Positions 40,483-49,105 are shown, counted from the stretch's first letter. The stretch: 51,634 bases of DNA from Alphaproteobacteria bacterium (GCA_013215815.1 JABSQP010000016.1:1-51634), one strand, 5' to 3'. Numbers and translations are program-made. The notes: generated from the sequence alone by a model not told the origin.

Positions 40483-40812
40483 TTGCCGATTTCCTTATCT
40501 ATAAATCGTTTTATCCAATTCTTTTTCGCTTCTTTTGAGCGATTAGTGGCTTTATTTAAAGACGGATCGCCTATTTTAAGGCGTCATTAGTTGCCAAGTC
40601 CGTCTATCAAAAACAGAATAAACTATTGAACTTTCAGTGTTTTTTCTGCTAAACGCACGAAACGGCGATAAGCCTCAAAGGGCTACCGCCATAAACGTGA
40701 TCAGTAATTAGCCGAAATAAAAGTCAATGTCTACTCCCAAATAGTATTTCTTTTCAAAAAGTTAAAGGGTGGGACGACCATCGCCCCACACCTAGAAATT
40801 ATTGAAAAGGAA
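40483..40812 (-). promoter_or_regulatory. Structured rplL-rpoB intergenic region
   Basis: A 330-bp gene-free spacer. In transcript order it holds a 9-bp stem (one mismatch) at 40769-40789 followed by T-rich sequence, a hairpin GGCGGTAGCC/GGCTTATCGCC at 40664-40690, and a nested structure with GACGGA (40561-40566) pairing TCCGTC (40599-40604) around an inner GCCT/AGGC stem. E. coli has an attenuator and an RNase III site at this position; the same roles are likely but inferred. No strong internal promoter was found. Confidence 0.65.
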
Positions 40813-41190
40813 CTATTTGAGTTCGACAGTCGCGCCTGCTTCTTCAAGCTTCTTCTTGATTTCTTCAGCTTCGTCCTTCTTAGCACCTTCTTTAAGTGGC
40901 TTAGGAGCGCCTTCAACCAATTCTTTCGCTTCTTTCAGACCTAGGCCTGTAACACCGCGAACTTCTTTAATCACAGCAATTTTGTTACCACCAGCAGAAG
41001 CTAGGATAACATCAAAGTCTGTCTTCTCTTCAGCAGCTTCGCCAGCACCGCCAGCAGCAGCAACAGCAACAGGAGCAGCAGCAGCAGCAGTAACGCCCCA
41101 CTTCTCTTCTAGTGCTTTAGAAAGCTCAGCAGCTTCAAGAACTGTAAGTGCTGAAAGATCTTCTACGATTTTCTCAATATTTGCAGCCAT
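40813..41190 (-). CDS. rplL: 50S ribosomal protein L7/L12
   Basis: L12 forms the multi-copy stalk that recruits translation factors. The 125 residues show the N-terminal dimer domain ([20 protein letters not shown]), an Ala/Gly hinge, and the C-terminal domain with [20 protein letters not shown] and [21 protein letters not shown]. Length and domains are standard. Lies 50 bp after rplJ. Confidence 0.99.
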   Translation of the reverse strand: MAANIEKIVEDLSALTVLEAAELSKALEEKWGVTAAAAAPVAVAAAGGAGEAAEEKTDFDVILASAGGNKIAVIKEVRGVTGLGLKEAKELVEGAPKPLKEGAKKDEAEEIKKKLEEAGATVELK

Positions 41191-41240
41191 TTTCTTTTCT
41201 CCTCTTTAAATAAAATGAATAGCTAAAAAACTTAAAATAA

Positions 41241-41759
41241 TTACTCGGCTTTCTCGCCGTATGCTTTTGTTACACCAACAAGCTCGCGTGCAGGAGCCTG
41301 TGTAACACCAACAATCTTTGTTGCAGGAGCCTGAAGAAGACCAACGATCTTCGAACGTAGCTCGTCGAGTGATGGAAGAGATGCAAGCTGCTTAATACCA
41401 GCTTCATCAAGAATCATATCACCGTAAGCACCGCCAACAATAACAAGACGGTCATTTTTCTTTGCAAAGTCGTTCGCAACTTTAGCAGCAGCAACCGGAT
41501 CTTTCGCTGTCGCCATACCGACAGGACCAGCAAACATGTCTGCAATTTGCTCGTAACGTGTGCCTTTAACAGCAATCTTCGCAAGTGTGTTCTTTACAAC
41601 TTTGAACTGAACACCATTCTCACGCATCGCCAGACGAAGATCTGTAATGCTTTTTGCATCTAGACCTTGGTTTTGCGTTAGAAGAACGATTTCAGAATCT
41701 TCAAAACGCTCATTCAACTGAGCGACTTCTGTTGCTTTTGTTTCACGGGTCATTCCCAT
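41241..41759 (-). CDS. rplJ: 50S ribosomal protein L10
   Basis: L10 anchors the L12 stalk and autoregulates its operon. LRLAMRENGVQFKVVKNTLAKIA, MFAGPVGMATAKDPVAAAKV and the C-terminal helices that bind L12 dimers are present; 172 residues. The first ATG (MGMTRE) has AAAGGA at good distance; Met3 is an alternative start. A terminator-like hairpin ends 28 bp upstream of the start codon. Confidence 0.98.
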   Translation of the reverse strand: MGMTRETKATEVAQLNERFEDSEIVLLTQNQGLDAKSITDLRLAMRENGVQFKVVKNTLAKIAVKGTRYEQIADMFAGPVGMATAKDPVAAAKVANDFAKKNDRLVIVGGAYGDMILDEAGIKQLASLPSLDELRSKIVGLLQAPATKIVGVTQAPARELVGVTKAYGEKAE

Positions 41760-41786
41760 GGCTTTGTCCTTTCACATTTAAACAAA

Positions 41787-41815
41787 TAAAAAAGCGACTT
41801 ATCTTATAAGTCGCT
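41787..41815 (-). terminator. Intrinsic terminator in the rplJ leader (putative attenuator)
   Basis: A perfect 10-bp stem, AGCGACTTAT/ATAAGTCGCT, with a 3-nt loop is followed on the minus strand by six T. It lies between the rplJ promoter (41933-41960) and the rplJ start, so it can only act on the rplJ transcript or on read-through from upstream. Confidence 0.8.
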
Positions 41816-41925
41816 ATCCAAAACATTAACAAGGTTAATAAGGTAACAGCCATATGCTGCTTCTTTATGAACCCCATCTATCGCTGGCTTATTAAGCTAT
41901 CGCCCCAACGGTCTTGGATAGGTTT
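41816..41925 (-). promoter_or_regulatory. Putative L10 leader
   Basis: Between the predicted transcription start and the terminator hairpin are about 110 nt with no ORF but with pairing potential. L10-L12 complexes bind such leaders in many bacteria. The sequence was not matched to the Rfam L10 model here; assignment is from position. Confidence 0.5.
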
Positions 41926-41932
41926 GTGCGCT

Positions 41933-41960
41933 GTTATAGTGATTTTTCAGAGGGCGTCAA
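41933..41960 (-). promoter_or_regulatory. Promoter of rplJ-rplL-rpoB-rpoC
   Basis: Minus-strand TTGACG (41955-41960) and TATAAC (41933-41938) have a 16-bp spacer and are followed by AGCGCA. The arrangement is nearly the same as at rpsM and rplK. Confidence 0.82.
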
Positions 41961-42003
41961 GCAAAAATTAGGGCGCAAAAGCTTTTTTCTGACCAATATT
42001 TTA

Positions 42004-42291
42004 TCACACAGGCCCAGGCTTACTAATTACAGTGGCAAAACCCAATTCAACCGAACGAATAGGTCCACCTAAATCAGAACTTAATAATTTATCTAATTCG
42101 TCAGGATCACCCATATACCGATACCCTGGACCTTCGCCAGCACGCGCAATAGTTACCTTGATAGGTTTGTCTGCAGAAGGCTGTGGACCACCCGCTGAAG
42201 GTCTTGCTAACAGCTCAGGCTCCTCAGCACAATGCACCATTGGAGTAAATAACGCTACAAGCTGCCTTCTCTTCTCATCTGATACGCTCAT
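42004..42291 (-). CDS. Hypothetical protein, 95 aa
   Basis: No family recognised. The product is soluble and Pro/Gly-rich (RPSAGGPQPSADKP, DLGGPIR, KPGPV). AAGGGG precedes the ATG at good spacing, and a promoter (TTGACA-N18-TAGTGT) lies about 45 bp upstream, so it is a credible gene with its own transcript. It is one of two units inserted between rplA and rplJ and ends 44 bp before the rplJ promoter. Confidence 0.6.
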   Translation of the reverse strand: MSVSDEKRRQLVALFTPMVHCAEEPELLARPSAGGPQPSADKPIKVTIARAGEGPGYRYMGDPDELDKLLSSDLGGPIRSVELGFATVISKPGPV

Positions 42292-42332
42292 TAGTAATAC
42301 CCCTTATACAAAGTGAATAAACATATAGGATT

Positions 42333-42362
42333 ACACTAGCCTCCAAAAAAACATTATGTCAA
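42333..42362 (-). promoter_or_regulatory. Predicted promoter of the 95-aa gene
   Basis: Minus-strand TTGACA (42357-42362) and TAGTGT (42333-42338) are 18 bp apart. The -35 is perfect and the -10 is fair. Confidence 0.5.
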
Positions 42363-42370
42363 CATAAAAT

Positions 42371-43233
42371 CTAAACTGTCGCCATCACAAGCAGAATTGA
42401 AGCGACAATCATAACTAATCCAGCAATCGGGCTGGCATCATCCTTCACCCCTATAATGTGATGATAGACCATAATCCAAACTGGCGACAAACTACCTACA
42501 ACGCTTGGAAATGAAGGATTTGGAGACCAGATAAAAGCCAACACAATAAAGATATACCCCAAAACCGATGCCGCGCTAATGGCTAACCCAATCTTAATGT
42601 TAGATGCTGAAAACAAAGCACGATCCAGCTTTCCTTTGGCAACCAATGCCGCAGACGAAAACACAAACATAAAGAAGTAAACCAATAAAGAAAACGCCAA
42701 CGCCTGCATAATGGCTTGATCAGGATCCAAAACATACTTGGACAAGACAGCAACCACACCATAAAGCACTCCAACAGGCGCCATAATAAGGAACGCACGC
42801 CATCCGATATCATTCTTTCTAATCAATACGATAGAGAAAATGATAATAGCAAAAGAAAACAATATGAGACTAGAGATAGCGGATCTTCCATATATTCTTT
42901 CGCCGTTTCTGGAAAGAATCCGATCCAAAGCACAAAAGCCACAAATATACTTACTGGTCTAAAAATAGAACCCACGCGTCCATTATGCTTGGCCGCCATA
43001 TATATTTGCGCCTGACAGCCAATTGTCAAAATACTGGCGATAACCAATGAAGCCGCAAGTAATGTCCAACTCATGACAGGAAGCCCAAAGAAAAGAACAG
43101 GAAGAAGCAATAGCGTTGAAAAGGCACAATGCAGAAAATTAAGTTGCCAGCTATCCATTTTGAATGAGCGATTAAGTTCATTAAAAACGGCCTGAAAAAC
43201 ACTATGAAGGAGAGCAAAGACGAACCACAACAT
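42371..43233 (-). pseudogene. EamA/DMT-family transporter broken by a frameshift
   Basis: Two overlapping frames together give a ten-span drug/metabolite transporter of about 287 residues, the usual family length. The first (43233 to 42823, 136 residues) starts MLWFVFALLHSVFQAVFNELNR and holds the first half up to LWIGFFPETAKEYMEDP. The second (down to 42371, 185 residues) continues with SLILFSFAIIIFSIVL and the second EamA half, ending PVWIMVYHHIIGVKDD and a last span. The break lies near 42860-42890, around CTATCTCTAG. The second frame has only a TTG start inside the first, so it does not look independent. A true mutation or a sequencing error are both possible. It follows the rplA terminator by 17 bp. 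Confidence 0.75.
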
Positions 43234-43250
43234 GCGATTAAGATTATTAT

Positions 43251-43274
43251 AAAAAAAGGCGCTATAAAAGCGCC
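43251..43274 (-). terminator. Terminator of rplK-rplA
   Basis: Minus-strand GGCGCT/AGCGCC stem (43258-43263 with 43269-43274) with a 5-nt loop, followed by seven T. It separates rplA from the EamA gene. Confidence 0.9.
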
Positions 43275-43300
43275 CTTTTAGAAAATTATATCAATAAAGC

Positions 43301-44011
43301 TTAAGCAGCTTTTGCCTGCGCTTCACCAGTGTGATCAATTTTGATCCCTGGGCCCATTGTTGATGTAACAGTTACTTTACCGATGAAAGTACCTTTCGCA
43401 CCAGATGGGCGTGCTTTTTGAATAGCTTCGATAAACGCGTTTACGTTCTCAACTAGCTTCTTCTCATCAAAGCTTGCTTTACCAACACCAGCGTGAACAA
43501 TTCCGTTCTTTTCAGCGCGAAACTCAATTGCGCCGCCTTTTGCTTCTTCAACAGCTTTCGCAACATCAGGTGTCACTGTACCAAGCTTAGGGTTAGGCAT
43601 AAGACCTTTAGGACCCAAAACCTTACCAAGCTGACCAACAAGTGGCATCATGTCAGGTGTTGCAATACAACGATCAAAGTCGATATCGCCTGATTTGATC
43701 TTTTCAGCCAAATCATCAGAACCAACAACATCCGCGCCTGCTTTTTTCGCTTCATCCGCTTTCGCGTCCTTAGCAAAAACCGCAACGCGTACGCTTGCGC
43801 CTGTTCCGTTTGGTAGAGTTACCATACCGCGAACCTGCTGATCAGCGTGCTTAACATCGATGTTTAGATTCATTGCAATTTCGATTGTTTCATCGAATTT
43901 ACGCTGAGAAGCACAAGCTTTCAGAGTTTTAACAGCTTCTTCAACTGAGTAGAACTGATTACGATCTAGCTTCTCGTTTGCTGCTTTCATTTTTTTAGAA
44001 ATTTTAGCCAT
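43301..44011 (-). CDS. rplA: 50S ribosomal protein L1
   Basis: L1 forms the mobile stalk at the E-site and autoregulates rpl[36 protein letters not shown] and [21 protein letters not shown] are diagnostic; 236 residues. It starts 4 bp after rplK. In most bacteria rplJ follows directly; here a terminator and two other genes intervene. Confidence 0.99.
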   Translation of the reverse strand: MAKISKKMKAANEKLDRNQFYSVEEAVKTLKACASQRKFDETIEIAMNLNIDVKHADQQVRGMVTLPNGTGASVRVAVFAKDAKADEAKKAGADVVGSDDLAEKIKSGDIDFDRCIATPDMMPLVGQLGKVLGPKGLMPNPKLGTVTPDVAKAVEEAKGGAIEFRAEKNGIVHAGVGKASFDEKKLVENVNAFIEAIQKARPSGAKGTFIGKVTVTSTMGPGIKIDHTGEAQAKAA

Positions 44012-44015
44012 TGTA

Positions 44016-44447
44016 TTAGCCCTCCACTACTTCTACGCCCATGGAGCGTGCTGAACCTTCGATGATGCGCATCGCACCTTCGATGTTAACGGCATTAAGG
44101 TCTGCCATTTTTGCTTCTGCAATTTCTTTAACCTGAGAGCTACGAATTGTTGCCACTGTTTCGTGACCTGGGTTATTCGCACCAGATTTAAGTTTTGCAG
44201 CTTTCTTGATGAAGTAGCTGTTTGGTGGCTTCTTCATAATGAAGTCGAAAGAACGATCTTCGTACACTGTGATCACGACAGGAATAGGCATGCCACGCTC
44301 CATGTCTGATGTTTTTGCGTTAAAATCGTCTGTGAAGGCTTTAATGTTTACACCATGTTGACCCAAAGCAGGACCAATAGGTGGAGCCGGGTTAGCCATA
44401 CCCGCGCCGATAATCAGGTTAATATAACCTGTTTCTTTTTTTGCCAT
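44016..44447 (-). CDS. rplK: 50S ribosomal protein L11
   Basis: L11 is at the GTPase-associated centre and is required for RelA activation. The start [11 protein letters not shown] at 44447 has a GGAG at ideal distance; the open frame upstream begins with TTG and lies in the leader. [17 protein letters not shown], the FIMKKPP loop and the C-terminal RNA-binding domain ([24 protein letters not shown]) are present. 143 residues, normal length. Confidence 0.98.
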   Translation of the reverse strand: MAKKETGYINLIIGAGMANPAPPIGPALGQHGVNIKAFTDDFNAKTSDMERGMPIPVVITVYEDRSFDFIMKKPPNSYFIKKAAKLKSGANNPGHETVATIRSSQVKEIAEAKMADLNAVNIEGAMRIIEGSARSMGVEVVEG

Positions 44448-44548
44448 TGTTAATCTCCATAACAAAAAAGGTTAGTAGAGTGCCGTGGTCAGACTTCCCA
44501 ATGGTCTTATATGAGGGGAACTATCTCCCACAGCGTTTAATATGCGGT

Positions 44549-44576
44549 GTTATAGGGATTTTTCTAGGGATTGCAA
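44549..44576 (-). promoter_or_regulatory. Promoter of rplK-rplA
   Basis: Minus-strand TTGCAA (44571-44576) and TATAAC (44549-44554) with a 16-bp spacer, followed by ACCGCA. A leader of about 95 nt with GGGAGA/TTCCCC pairing potential follows, where L1 could bind. Confidence 0.78.
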
Positions 44577-44581
44577 GCGTT

Positions 44582-45040
44582 TTATGCGCTCATATTATAA
44601 TCGAAGCTATCGTATGCCCTATGCTTTAGCCATTCTACTGTTTTTTGATGAACGACAAGCTGCTCAACAGCTTCATTAGAAATCGCATCAAACCTGCGTA
44701 GAAACACTTGCCACTCCTGAGGCATTTGATCAACCTGAGAACGATTATGCTCAATAACCCGAACCATATCGCTCAAATCGATAGGCGTTAAATAAATATC
44801 CGTCTGATTATCAGCAAAGTCATCGATTTTGAAACGTGCGTACAATGTATTCGTATCACGATCGAACGCACACCCCTTAAAAGCAAAAGTTTGAACAGCA
44901 TTATGCGACTCTAAGATATCTTTTAAAGCGCATAACCCCCTCACCATTTCGTCATGTGTATTCCATTTTGCGTGCCTCGTAGCTTGCAAAAAATGATCAT
45001 TGGCTCTTGCTGGAACACTCACAGAATTAATCTCACACAA
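44582..45040 (-). CDS. Hypothetical soluble protein between nusG and rplK
   Basis: A 152-residue protein with no recognised family, signal peptide or membrane span. It has mixed alpha/beta character (NTLYARFKIDDF, TDIYLTPIDLSDMVRVIEHN) and two Cys. No clear Shine-Dalgarno is visible, and its start lies just after the nusG terminator, so its promoter is unclear. It ends 6 bp before the rplK -35 element. It interrupts the usual nusG-rplK neighbourhood. Confidence 0.6.
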   Translation of the reverse strand: MCEINSVSVPARANDHFLQATRHAKWNTHDEMVRGLCALKDILESHNAVQTFAFKGCAFDRDTNTLYARFKIDDFADNQTDIYLTPIDLSDMVRVIEHNRSQVDQMPQEWQVFLRRFDAISNEAVEQLVVHQKTVEWLKHRAYDSFDYNMSA

Positions 45041-45077
45041 ATAAAAAGAGCGTCCTTCTTATTATAGAAAAACGCTC
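45041..45077 (-). terminator. Terminator of secE-nusG
   Basis: Minus-strand GAGCGT/ACGCTC outer stem (45048-45053 with 45072-45077) with an inner TTCT/AGAA pairing, followed by TTTTTATTTG. Confidence 0.85.
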
Positions 45078-45105
45078 CCGTCAATAATGTTATGAAAATA
45101 TGTCT

Positions 45106-45636
45106 TTACGACTTTTCAACCTGACCGTAATCCAGTTCCACTGGTGTCGCACGGCCAAAGATAGATACAGACACTTTCAATTTTGTCTTCTCTTCATCGA
45201 TCTCTTCAACAATACCGTTGAAAGAGGCGAATGGTCCGTCGATTACCTTCACTTCTTCACCAATATCAAATGTTACTGATGGACGTGGGCTATCAATACC
45301 TTCTTGAATCTGTTTGATCAGCGCATCTGCTTCTTTTTGTGTAATAGGAGCAGGCTTGTTATTTGCGCCCAGGAAACCTGTTACTTTTGGTGTATCTTTC
45401 ACCATGTGCCAAACATCATCACTCATATCAAGCTTCGCAAGCACATAACCAGGGAAGAATTTGCGCTCCGCATTAACGCGCTGACCGCGTTTTACTTCAA
45501 CAACTTCCTCTGTCGGAACCATGATGTCTCCAACACGGTCTTCCAATTTTAATTTACGTGCTTTCTCATGAATTGAATCAGCTACTTTATTTTCAAAGCC
45601 TGAATATACATGCAAAACATACCAACGCATCGCCAT
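45106..45636 (-). CDS. nusG: Transcription termination/antitermination protein NusG
   Basis: NusG binds the polymerase clamp through its NGN domain and Rho or S10 through its KOW domain. RWYVLHVYSGFENKVADSI, KFFPGYVLAKLDM and KVTGFLG belong to the NGN domain (1-105). EEVKVIDGPFASFNGIVEEID is the KOW motif (about 127-147). 176 residues. It lies 25 bp after secE. Confidence 0.99.
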   Translation of the reverse strand: MAMRWYVLHVYSGFENKVADSIHEKARKLKLEDRVGDIMVPTEEVVEVKRGQRVNAERKFFPGYVLAKLDMSDDVWHMVKDTPKVTGFLGANNKPAPITQKEADALIKQIQEGIDSPRPSVTFDIGEEVKVIDGPFASFNGIVEEIDEEKTKLKVSVSIFGRATPVELDYGQVEKS

Positions 45637-45661
45637 GATCTTAACCTTTTCTCTTTAACTA

Positions 45662-45859
45662 TTAAGCACCAAAACCCAGAATGAATGACACTACATACGC
45701 AATAATTTGGTCTGCGAAGTAGAGAAACAACGCCGCGATTACAACCATAATCAGTGTCGCAATCGTGCTCGCAATCAATTCCTTGCGGCTTGGCCAAGTA
45801 ACTTTTTTCACTTCACCTTTGACTTCTTGAACAAATTTTGTCGGACTTGTTTTTGTCAT
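45662..45859 (-). CDS. secE: Preprotein translocase subunit SecE
   Basis: SecE clamps the SecY channel. The short bacterial form has 65 residues: an amphipathic helix with KFVQEVKGEVKKVTWPSRKEL (residues 8-28) and one membrane span (about 32-58). The start at 45859 is chosen because AAAGGA precedes it and the family starts here; an upstream ATG would add 39 atypical residues. tuf and tRNA-Trp, often found before secE, are absent. Confidence 0.97.
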   Translation of the reverse strand: MTKTSPTKFVQEVKGEVKKVTWPSRKELIASTIATLIMVVIAALFLYFADQIIAYVVSFILGFGA

Positions 45860-46002
45860 TTCAAATTCCTTTAAATACCTTCTTTTCCCATTGGTTCGTA
45901 AAGCCGCTTGGCTTTTTTGAACTGTAATCATGTTGGGAATATTGAGGTTATAGTCGAAAAATATGTCTTTGACCATAGAAATTTTACGTTAGATGCAAAT
46001 AT

Positions 46003-47001
46003 TTATGTGGCGGCTCTGTTCTTTGCCATCTCTTCAGCCATTTTAATCGCATTGATAAAGCTGTCTGCACGAGCTTTTGCCTTCCCAGCAATATCAAGCG
46101 CCGTACCATGATCTGGAGATGTTCGTACAATCGGCAAGCCGATCGTTACATTAACACCTCCATGAAAGTCGAGAGTCTTAAGCGGGATCAATGCCTGATC
46201 ATGATACATCCCAATAGCAATGTCATAGCCTGTACGTACCTCTTCATGAAACATTGTATCCGCCGGGTATGGCCCCGATATATCCATGCCATTTTTTTGC
46301 AAGGAACGAATAGCTGGAGCAACTACATCTCTATCTTCTACGCCAATTTTCCCCTCTTCTCCAGCGTGCGGGTTAAGCCCAGCAACAGCGATACGAGGCG
46401 AATCGATTTTAAAATCTTTTCGCATTGATTCATCAATAATACTGGCAGTTTTCTCAAGTATTTCTGGGTTAATAGACGCGGGCACATCCTTCAAAGGAAT
46501 GTGTACAGTTAAAGGAACAACACGTAAACCTTTAGCCGCCAGCATCATAACAGGTACAGTATTTTCACCCGTTGTCTCTTCACATAAATCACCAATAAAT
46601 TCAGTATGCCCCGGGCGATTAAAACCAGCCTCGTAAAGAGCAGCTTTATGAATTGGATTAGTCACAATCCCCGCTGCCTGACCGCCCAAACAAAAACGTA
46701 CACCACGCTCTATACTTTCAATCACAGCCTTCGCATTTGCAGAATTAAGTTCACCTGCTTTTGGTTCTTCGGACAATTCTATAGGCAATACAGGGAGGGT
46801 ATGATCAAAAATATCTGCCGCCTCTTCCGGCGCAGCGATCTCTTTAATGGGACATTCAGGATTAATCGTTTTAAGCCGTTTTGGGCAATCCAACGCAAAG
46901 AAGACAGGGAGATCCATTTCCTGTCTTTTATTCCACGCCGATATCGTTAGCTCTCCGCCAACCCCTGCTGGCTCACCCATTGTGATGACAAGTGGTTTCA
47001 T
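46003..47001 (-). CDS. pdxA: 4-hydroxythreonine-4-phosphate dehydrogenase PdxA
   Basis: PdxA oxidises 4-phosphohydroxy-L-threonine in the DXP-dependent vitamin B6 pathway. With the start MKPLVITMGEPAGVG at 47001 (GAGGG upstream), the 332-residue protein places metal ligands at His167 (TVHIPL), His212 (NPHAGE) and His267 (MYHDQAL), within one residue of E. coli 166, 211 and 266. GRPGHTEF-type segment NRPGHTEFIGD and TSPDHGTALDIAG are also conserved. It lies upstream of secE on the same strand with a 143-bp gap. In many relatives pdxA is next to ksgA, not here. Confidence 0.96.
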   Translation of the reverse strand: MKPLVITMGEPAGVGGELTISAWNKRQEMDLPVFFALDCPKRLKTINPECPIKEIAAPEEAADIFDHTLPVLPIELSEEPKAGELNSANAKAVIESIERGVRFCLGGQAAGIVTNPIHKAALYEAGFNRPGHTEFIGDLCEETTGENTVPVMMLAAKGLRVVPLTVHIPLKDVPASINPEILEKTASIIDESMRKDFKIDSPRIAVAGLNPHAGEEGKIGVEDRDVVAPAIRSLQKNGMDISGPYPADTMFHEEVRTGYDIAIGMYHDQALIPLKTLDFHGGVNVTIGLPIVRTSPDHGTALDIAGKAKARADSFINAIKMAEEMAKNRAAT

Positions 47002-47075
47002 CAATCCCTCTTTTTGCGAACAGGTGCCCGCACATGATATTATTATATTTATAAGCAAGACGGGGGAAATAAGCT

Positions 47076-47663
47076 ATGAGTAATAATGAAATAACAAAAA
47101 ACCCATTTCTGGGATGTTTTGAACTCTCTCTTTTTATGAAAGATGGTTTCTCGCGATTTCAAAACGATCAAAAAGCACTCTATCTATCTTTTATCATCCC
47201 TATTATTGCAACATTCGGACTGCTTATAGCCGCCCTACCTTATGCATATAGCGCTGACACAGAATTTCAAAAAATCAGCCTTATATCACTGACAAACCTT
47301 CTTCTGGCAAAAGAGACACTCACTTTTGCAGCATCTGTCGGATTTATTTATGCTATGTGTAAGTTCACAGGACGCCGCCAGCATTTTAAAAAAGCTTTAA
47401 TCACATCAAACTGGTCAGCAATGATAGGCGCTTTACTCTTTCTACCTGTTTTATTTCTTATGGTGAAAGGCACCTATAGCTATGATGACCTCTACCCGAC
47501 CATGATTATTTCCTCCCTTTACGCTTACGCTATATTGGCTTTCATATTTAAACATACACTGCGCATCCCATGGGAGTTATCAGCCTTTATGGTTGTATGC
47601 TTTATAGCCATCAATGAAGGCGGCGTTGATTTGCTCAAAACAGCGATCAATCTATTAGCTTAA
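47076..47663 (+). CDS. Membrane protein with about five spans, Yip1-like
   Basis: The 195-residue protein starts after a GGGGGA element. A polar N-terminus of about 33 residues (FMKDGFSRFQNDQKA) is followed by spans at about 37-57, 70-94, 108-129, 140-160 and 166-185. The layout, with a cytosolic N-terminus and LNLL-type ending, resembles Yip1-domain proteins, but I cannot confirm membership. It is divergent from pdxA (74 bp) and its stop overlaps the argH stop by 4 bp. Confidence 0.65.
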   Translation: MSNNEITKNPFLGCFELSLFMKDGFSRFQNDQKALYLSFIIPIIATFGLLIAALPYAYSADTEFQKISLISLTNLLLAKETLTFAASVGFIYAMCKFTGRRQHFKKALITSNWSAMIGALLFLPVLFLMVKGTYSYDDLYPTMIISSLYAYAILAFIFKHTLRIPWELSAFMVVCFIAINEGGVDLLKTAINLLA

Positions 47664-49003
47664 GATTTTGGTAAGCGGCTTTCGATAGCCTTTTCACAGT
47701 TTAGATACTCATAAATATCATCTGTAATGCGCTCTTCCACGGCTTGCATATCAGATAGGTCAAGCTCATCAAGTTGGCAGTTTTTCTCTTCCGCCATTTT
47801 CACAATGCGTCCTGTTACATGGTGTGCATCACGGAATGGCATATCGAGATTACGCACAAGCCAATCAGCAATTTCTGTTGCTGTTGCATACCCACTTTCT
47901 GCCGCCGCGCGCATTGGCTCTTTGTGGAACGTCGCGCTTTCCAACATGCCCGTCATCGCCTCTAAGCACAGACTTAATGTATCAAAGCTTTCAAAGACGC
48001 TCGCTTTATCTTCTTGCATGTCTTTATTATAGGCCAGTGGCAGTGCTTTCATCACAGTCATCAACTGAAGCAAATTACCATTCAAACGACCTGTTTTTGC
48101 CCGAACGAGTTCAGCTGCATCAGGGTTTTTCTTCTGCGGCATAATGGAAGAGCCTGTCGACCAGTCATCAGAAAGTGTCATAAATCCAAACTGCGGTGTT
48201 GCCCAAAGAATTATCTCTTCAGAGAGGCGAGATAGGTTGAGCCCGCACTGCGCACTACAGAATAAGAACTCAACAGCAAAGTCACGCGCAGAAACCGCGT
48301 CCATTGTGTTGTCCATCGCTCCGTCGAAACCAAGCATATGAGCCGTCATCTCACGATCTGTGTTAAAACCGGTGCCTGATAGCGCGCAAGCACCCAAAGG
48401 CGATTGATTGAGGCGGTTGTGACAATCAACAAAGCGCGTTCTGTCGCGCTCTAACATATTCCAGTACGCATCAAGATGTATATTTAGCGTCACAGGCTGT
48501 GCCACCTGAAGATGAGTAAATCCTGGCATAATGTGATCGTCATACTTCTCTACCAGATCTTCGATTGTATTCTGAAGAGAGGTGATCTTATCGCATGCAT
48601 CCTGACAGGCCTCACGTACCCAGAGTTTAAAATCTGTGGCAACTTGGTCATTACGAGAACGCGCTGTATGCAGTTTACCGGCAACATCACCAATCAGCTC
48701 TCGAAGGCGCCCTTCAATATTCATATGAATATCTTCAAGCTCAACCTTAAACTCAAAACGGCCTTCATCAATTTCATTAGCCACTAAATCAAGGCCTTGA
48801 GTAATCGCCTGACCATCTTCAGGACTAATAATCCCTTGGGAAACAAGCATCGCACAATGCGCTTTAGATCCAGCGATATCCTGACGCCATAAACGATGAT
48901 CAACATCAATCGATGCATTAATCTGCTGCATAATATCAGACGGTGCCGCCTCAAAACGGCCACCCCACATTTTGTTTTGCGTCTCTTGTTTTTTTGTTGT
49001 CAT
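47660..49003 (-). CDS. argH: Argininosuccinate lyase
   Basis: ArgH cleaves argininosuccinate to arginine and fumarate, the last step of arginine synthesis. The start MTTKKQETQNKMWGGRF at 49003 is an ATG; the frame upstream begins with TTG and is too basic. MWGGRF, KLHTARSRNDQVATDF, GFTHLQVAQPVT and GSSIMPQKKNPD (284-295, containing the catalytic Ser) are diagnostic. 447 residues. It is divergent from the unknown gene that precedes argG, with about 100 bp between. Confidence 0.98.
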   Translation of the reverse strand: MTTKKQETQNKMWGGRFEAAPSDIMQQINASIDVDHRLWRQDIAGSKAHCAMLVSQGIISPEDGQAITQGLDLVANEIDEGRFEFKVELEDIHMNIEGRLRELIGDVAGKLHTARSRNDQVATDFKLWVREACQDACDKITSLQNTIEDLVEKYDDHIMPGFTHLQVAQPVTLNIHLDAYWNMLERDRTRFVDCHNRLNQSPLGACALSGTGFNTDREMTAHMLGFDGAMDNTMDAVSARDFAVEFLFCSAQCGLNLSRLSEEIILWATPQFGFMTLSDDWSTGSSIMPQKKNPDAAELVRAKTGRLNGNLLQLMTVMKALPLAYNKDMQEDKASVFESFDTLSLCLEAMTGMLESATFHKEPMRAAAESGYATATEIADWLVRNLDMPFRDAHHVTGRIVKMAEEKNCQLDELDLSDMQAVEERITDDIYEYLNCEKAIESRLPKS

Positions 49004-49105
49004 TTTACTCGCTGCCCTTACAGCACGTTTTCCTTCTTTTACCCTAGACTTTCGCGTCAAAAAAGTCTTTAACAAGCACTATAGAAAACAAGGATAAAGC
49101 GCAAT

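Noticed and set aside
42850-42900. Programmed frameshift in the EamA gene
   Set aside because: No slippery heptamer or clear stimulatory structure is visible at the break; only a short CTCT run.
42371-42928. Independent 185-aa transporter gene
   Set aside because: Its only early start is TTG inside the first half, without Shine-Dalgarno; it is better read as the second half of one broken gene.
45064-45090. TTGACG and TATAAT after nusG as a promoter for the 152-aa gene
   Set aside because: The spacer is only 12 bp and the elements are part of the terminator stem.
44449-45105. tRNA or tuf genes near secE/nusG/rplK
   Set aside because: No cloverleaf or EF-Tu motif could be found on either strand.
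45900-45915. AAAGCC-GCTT-GGCTTT hairpin in the secE leader
   Set aside because: The T-run is on the plus strand, where no gene ends; on the secE strand only three T follow, so termination is not convincing.
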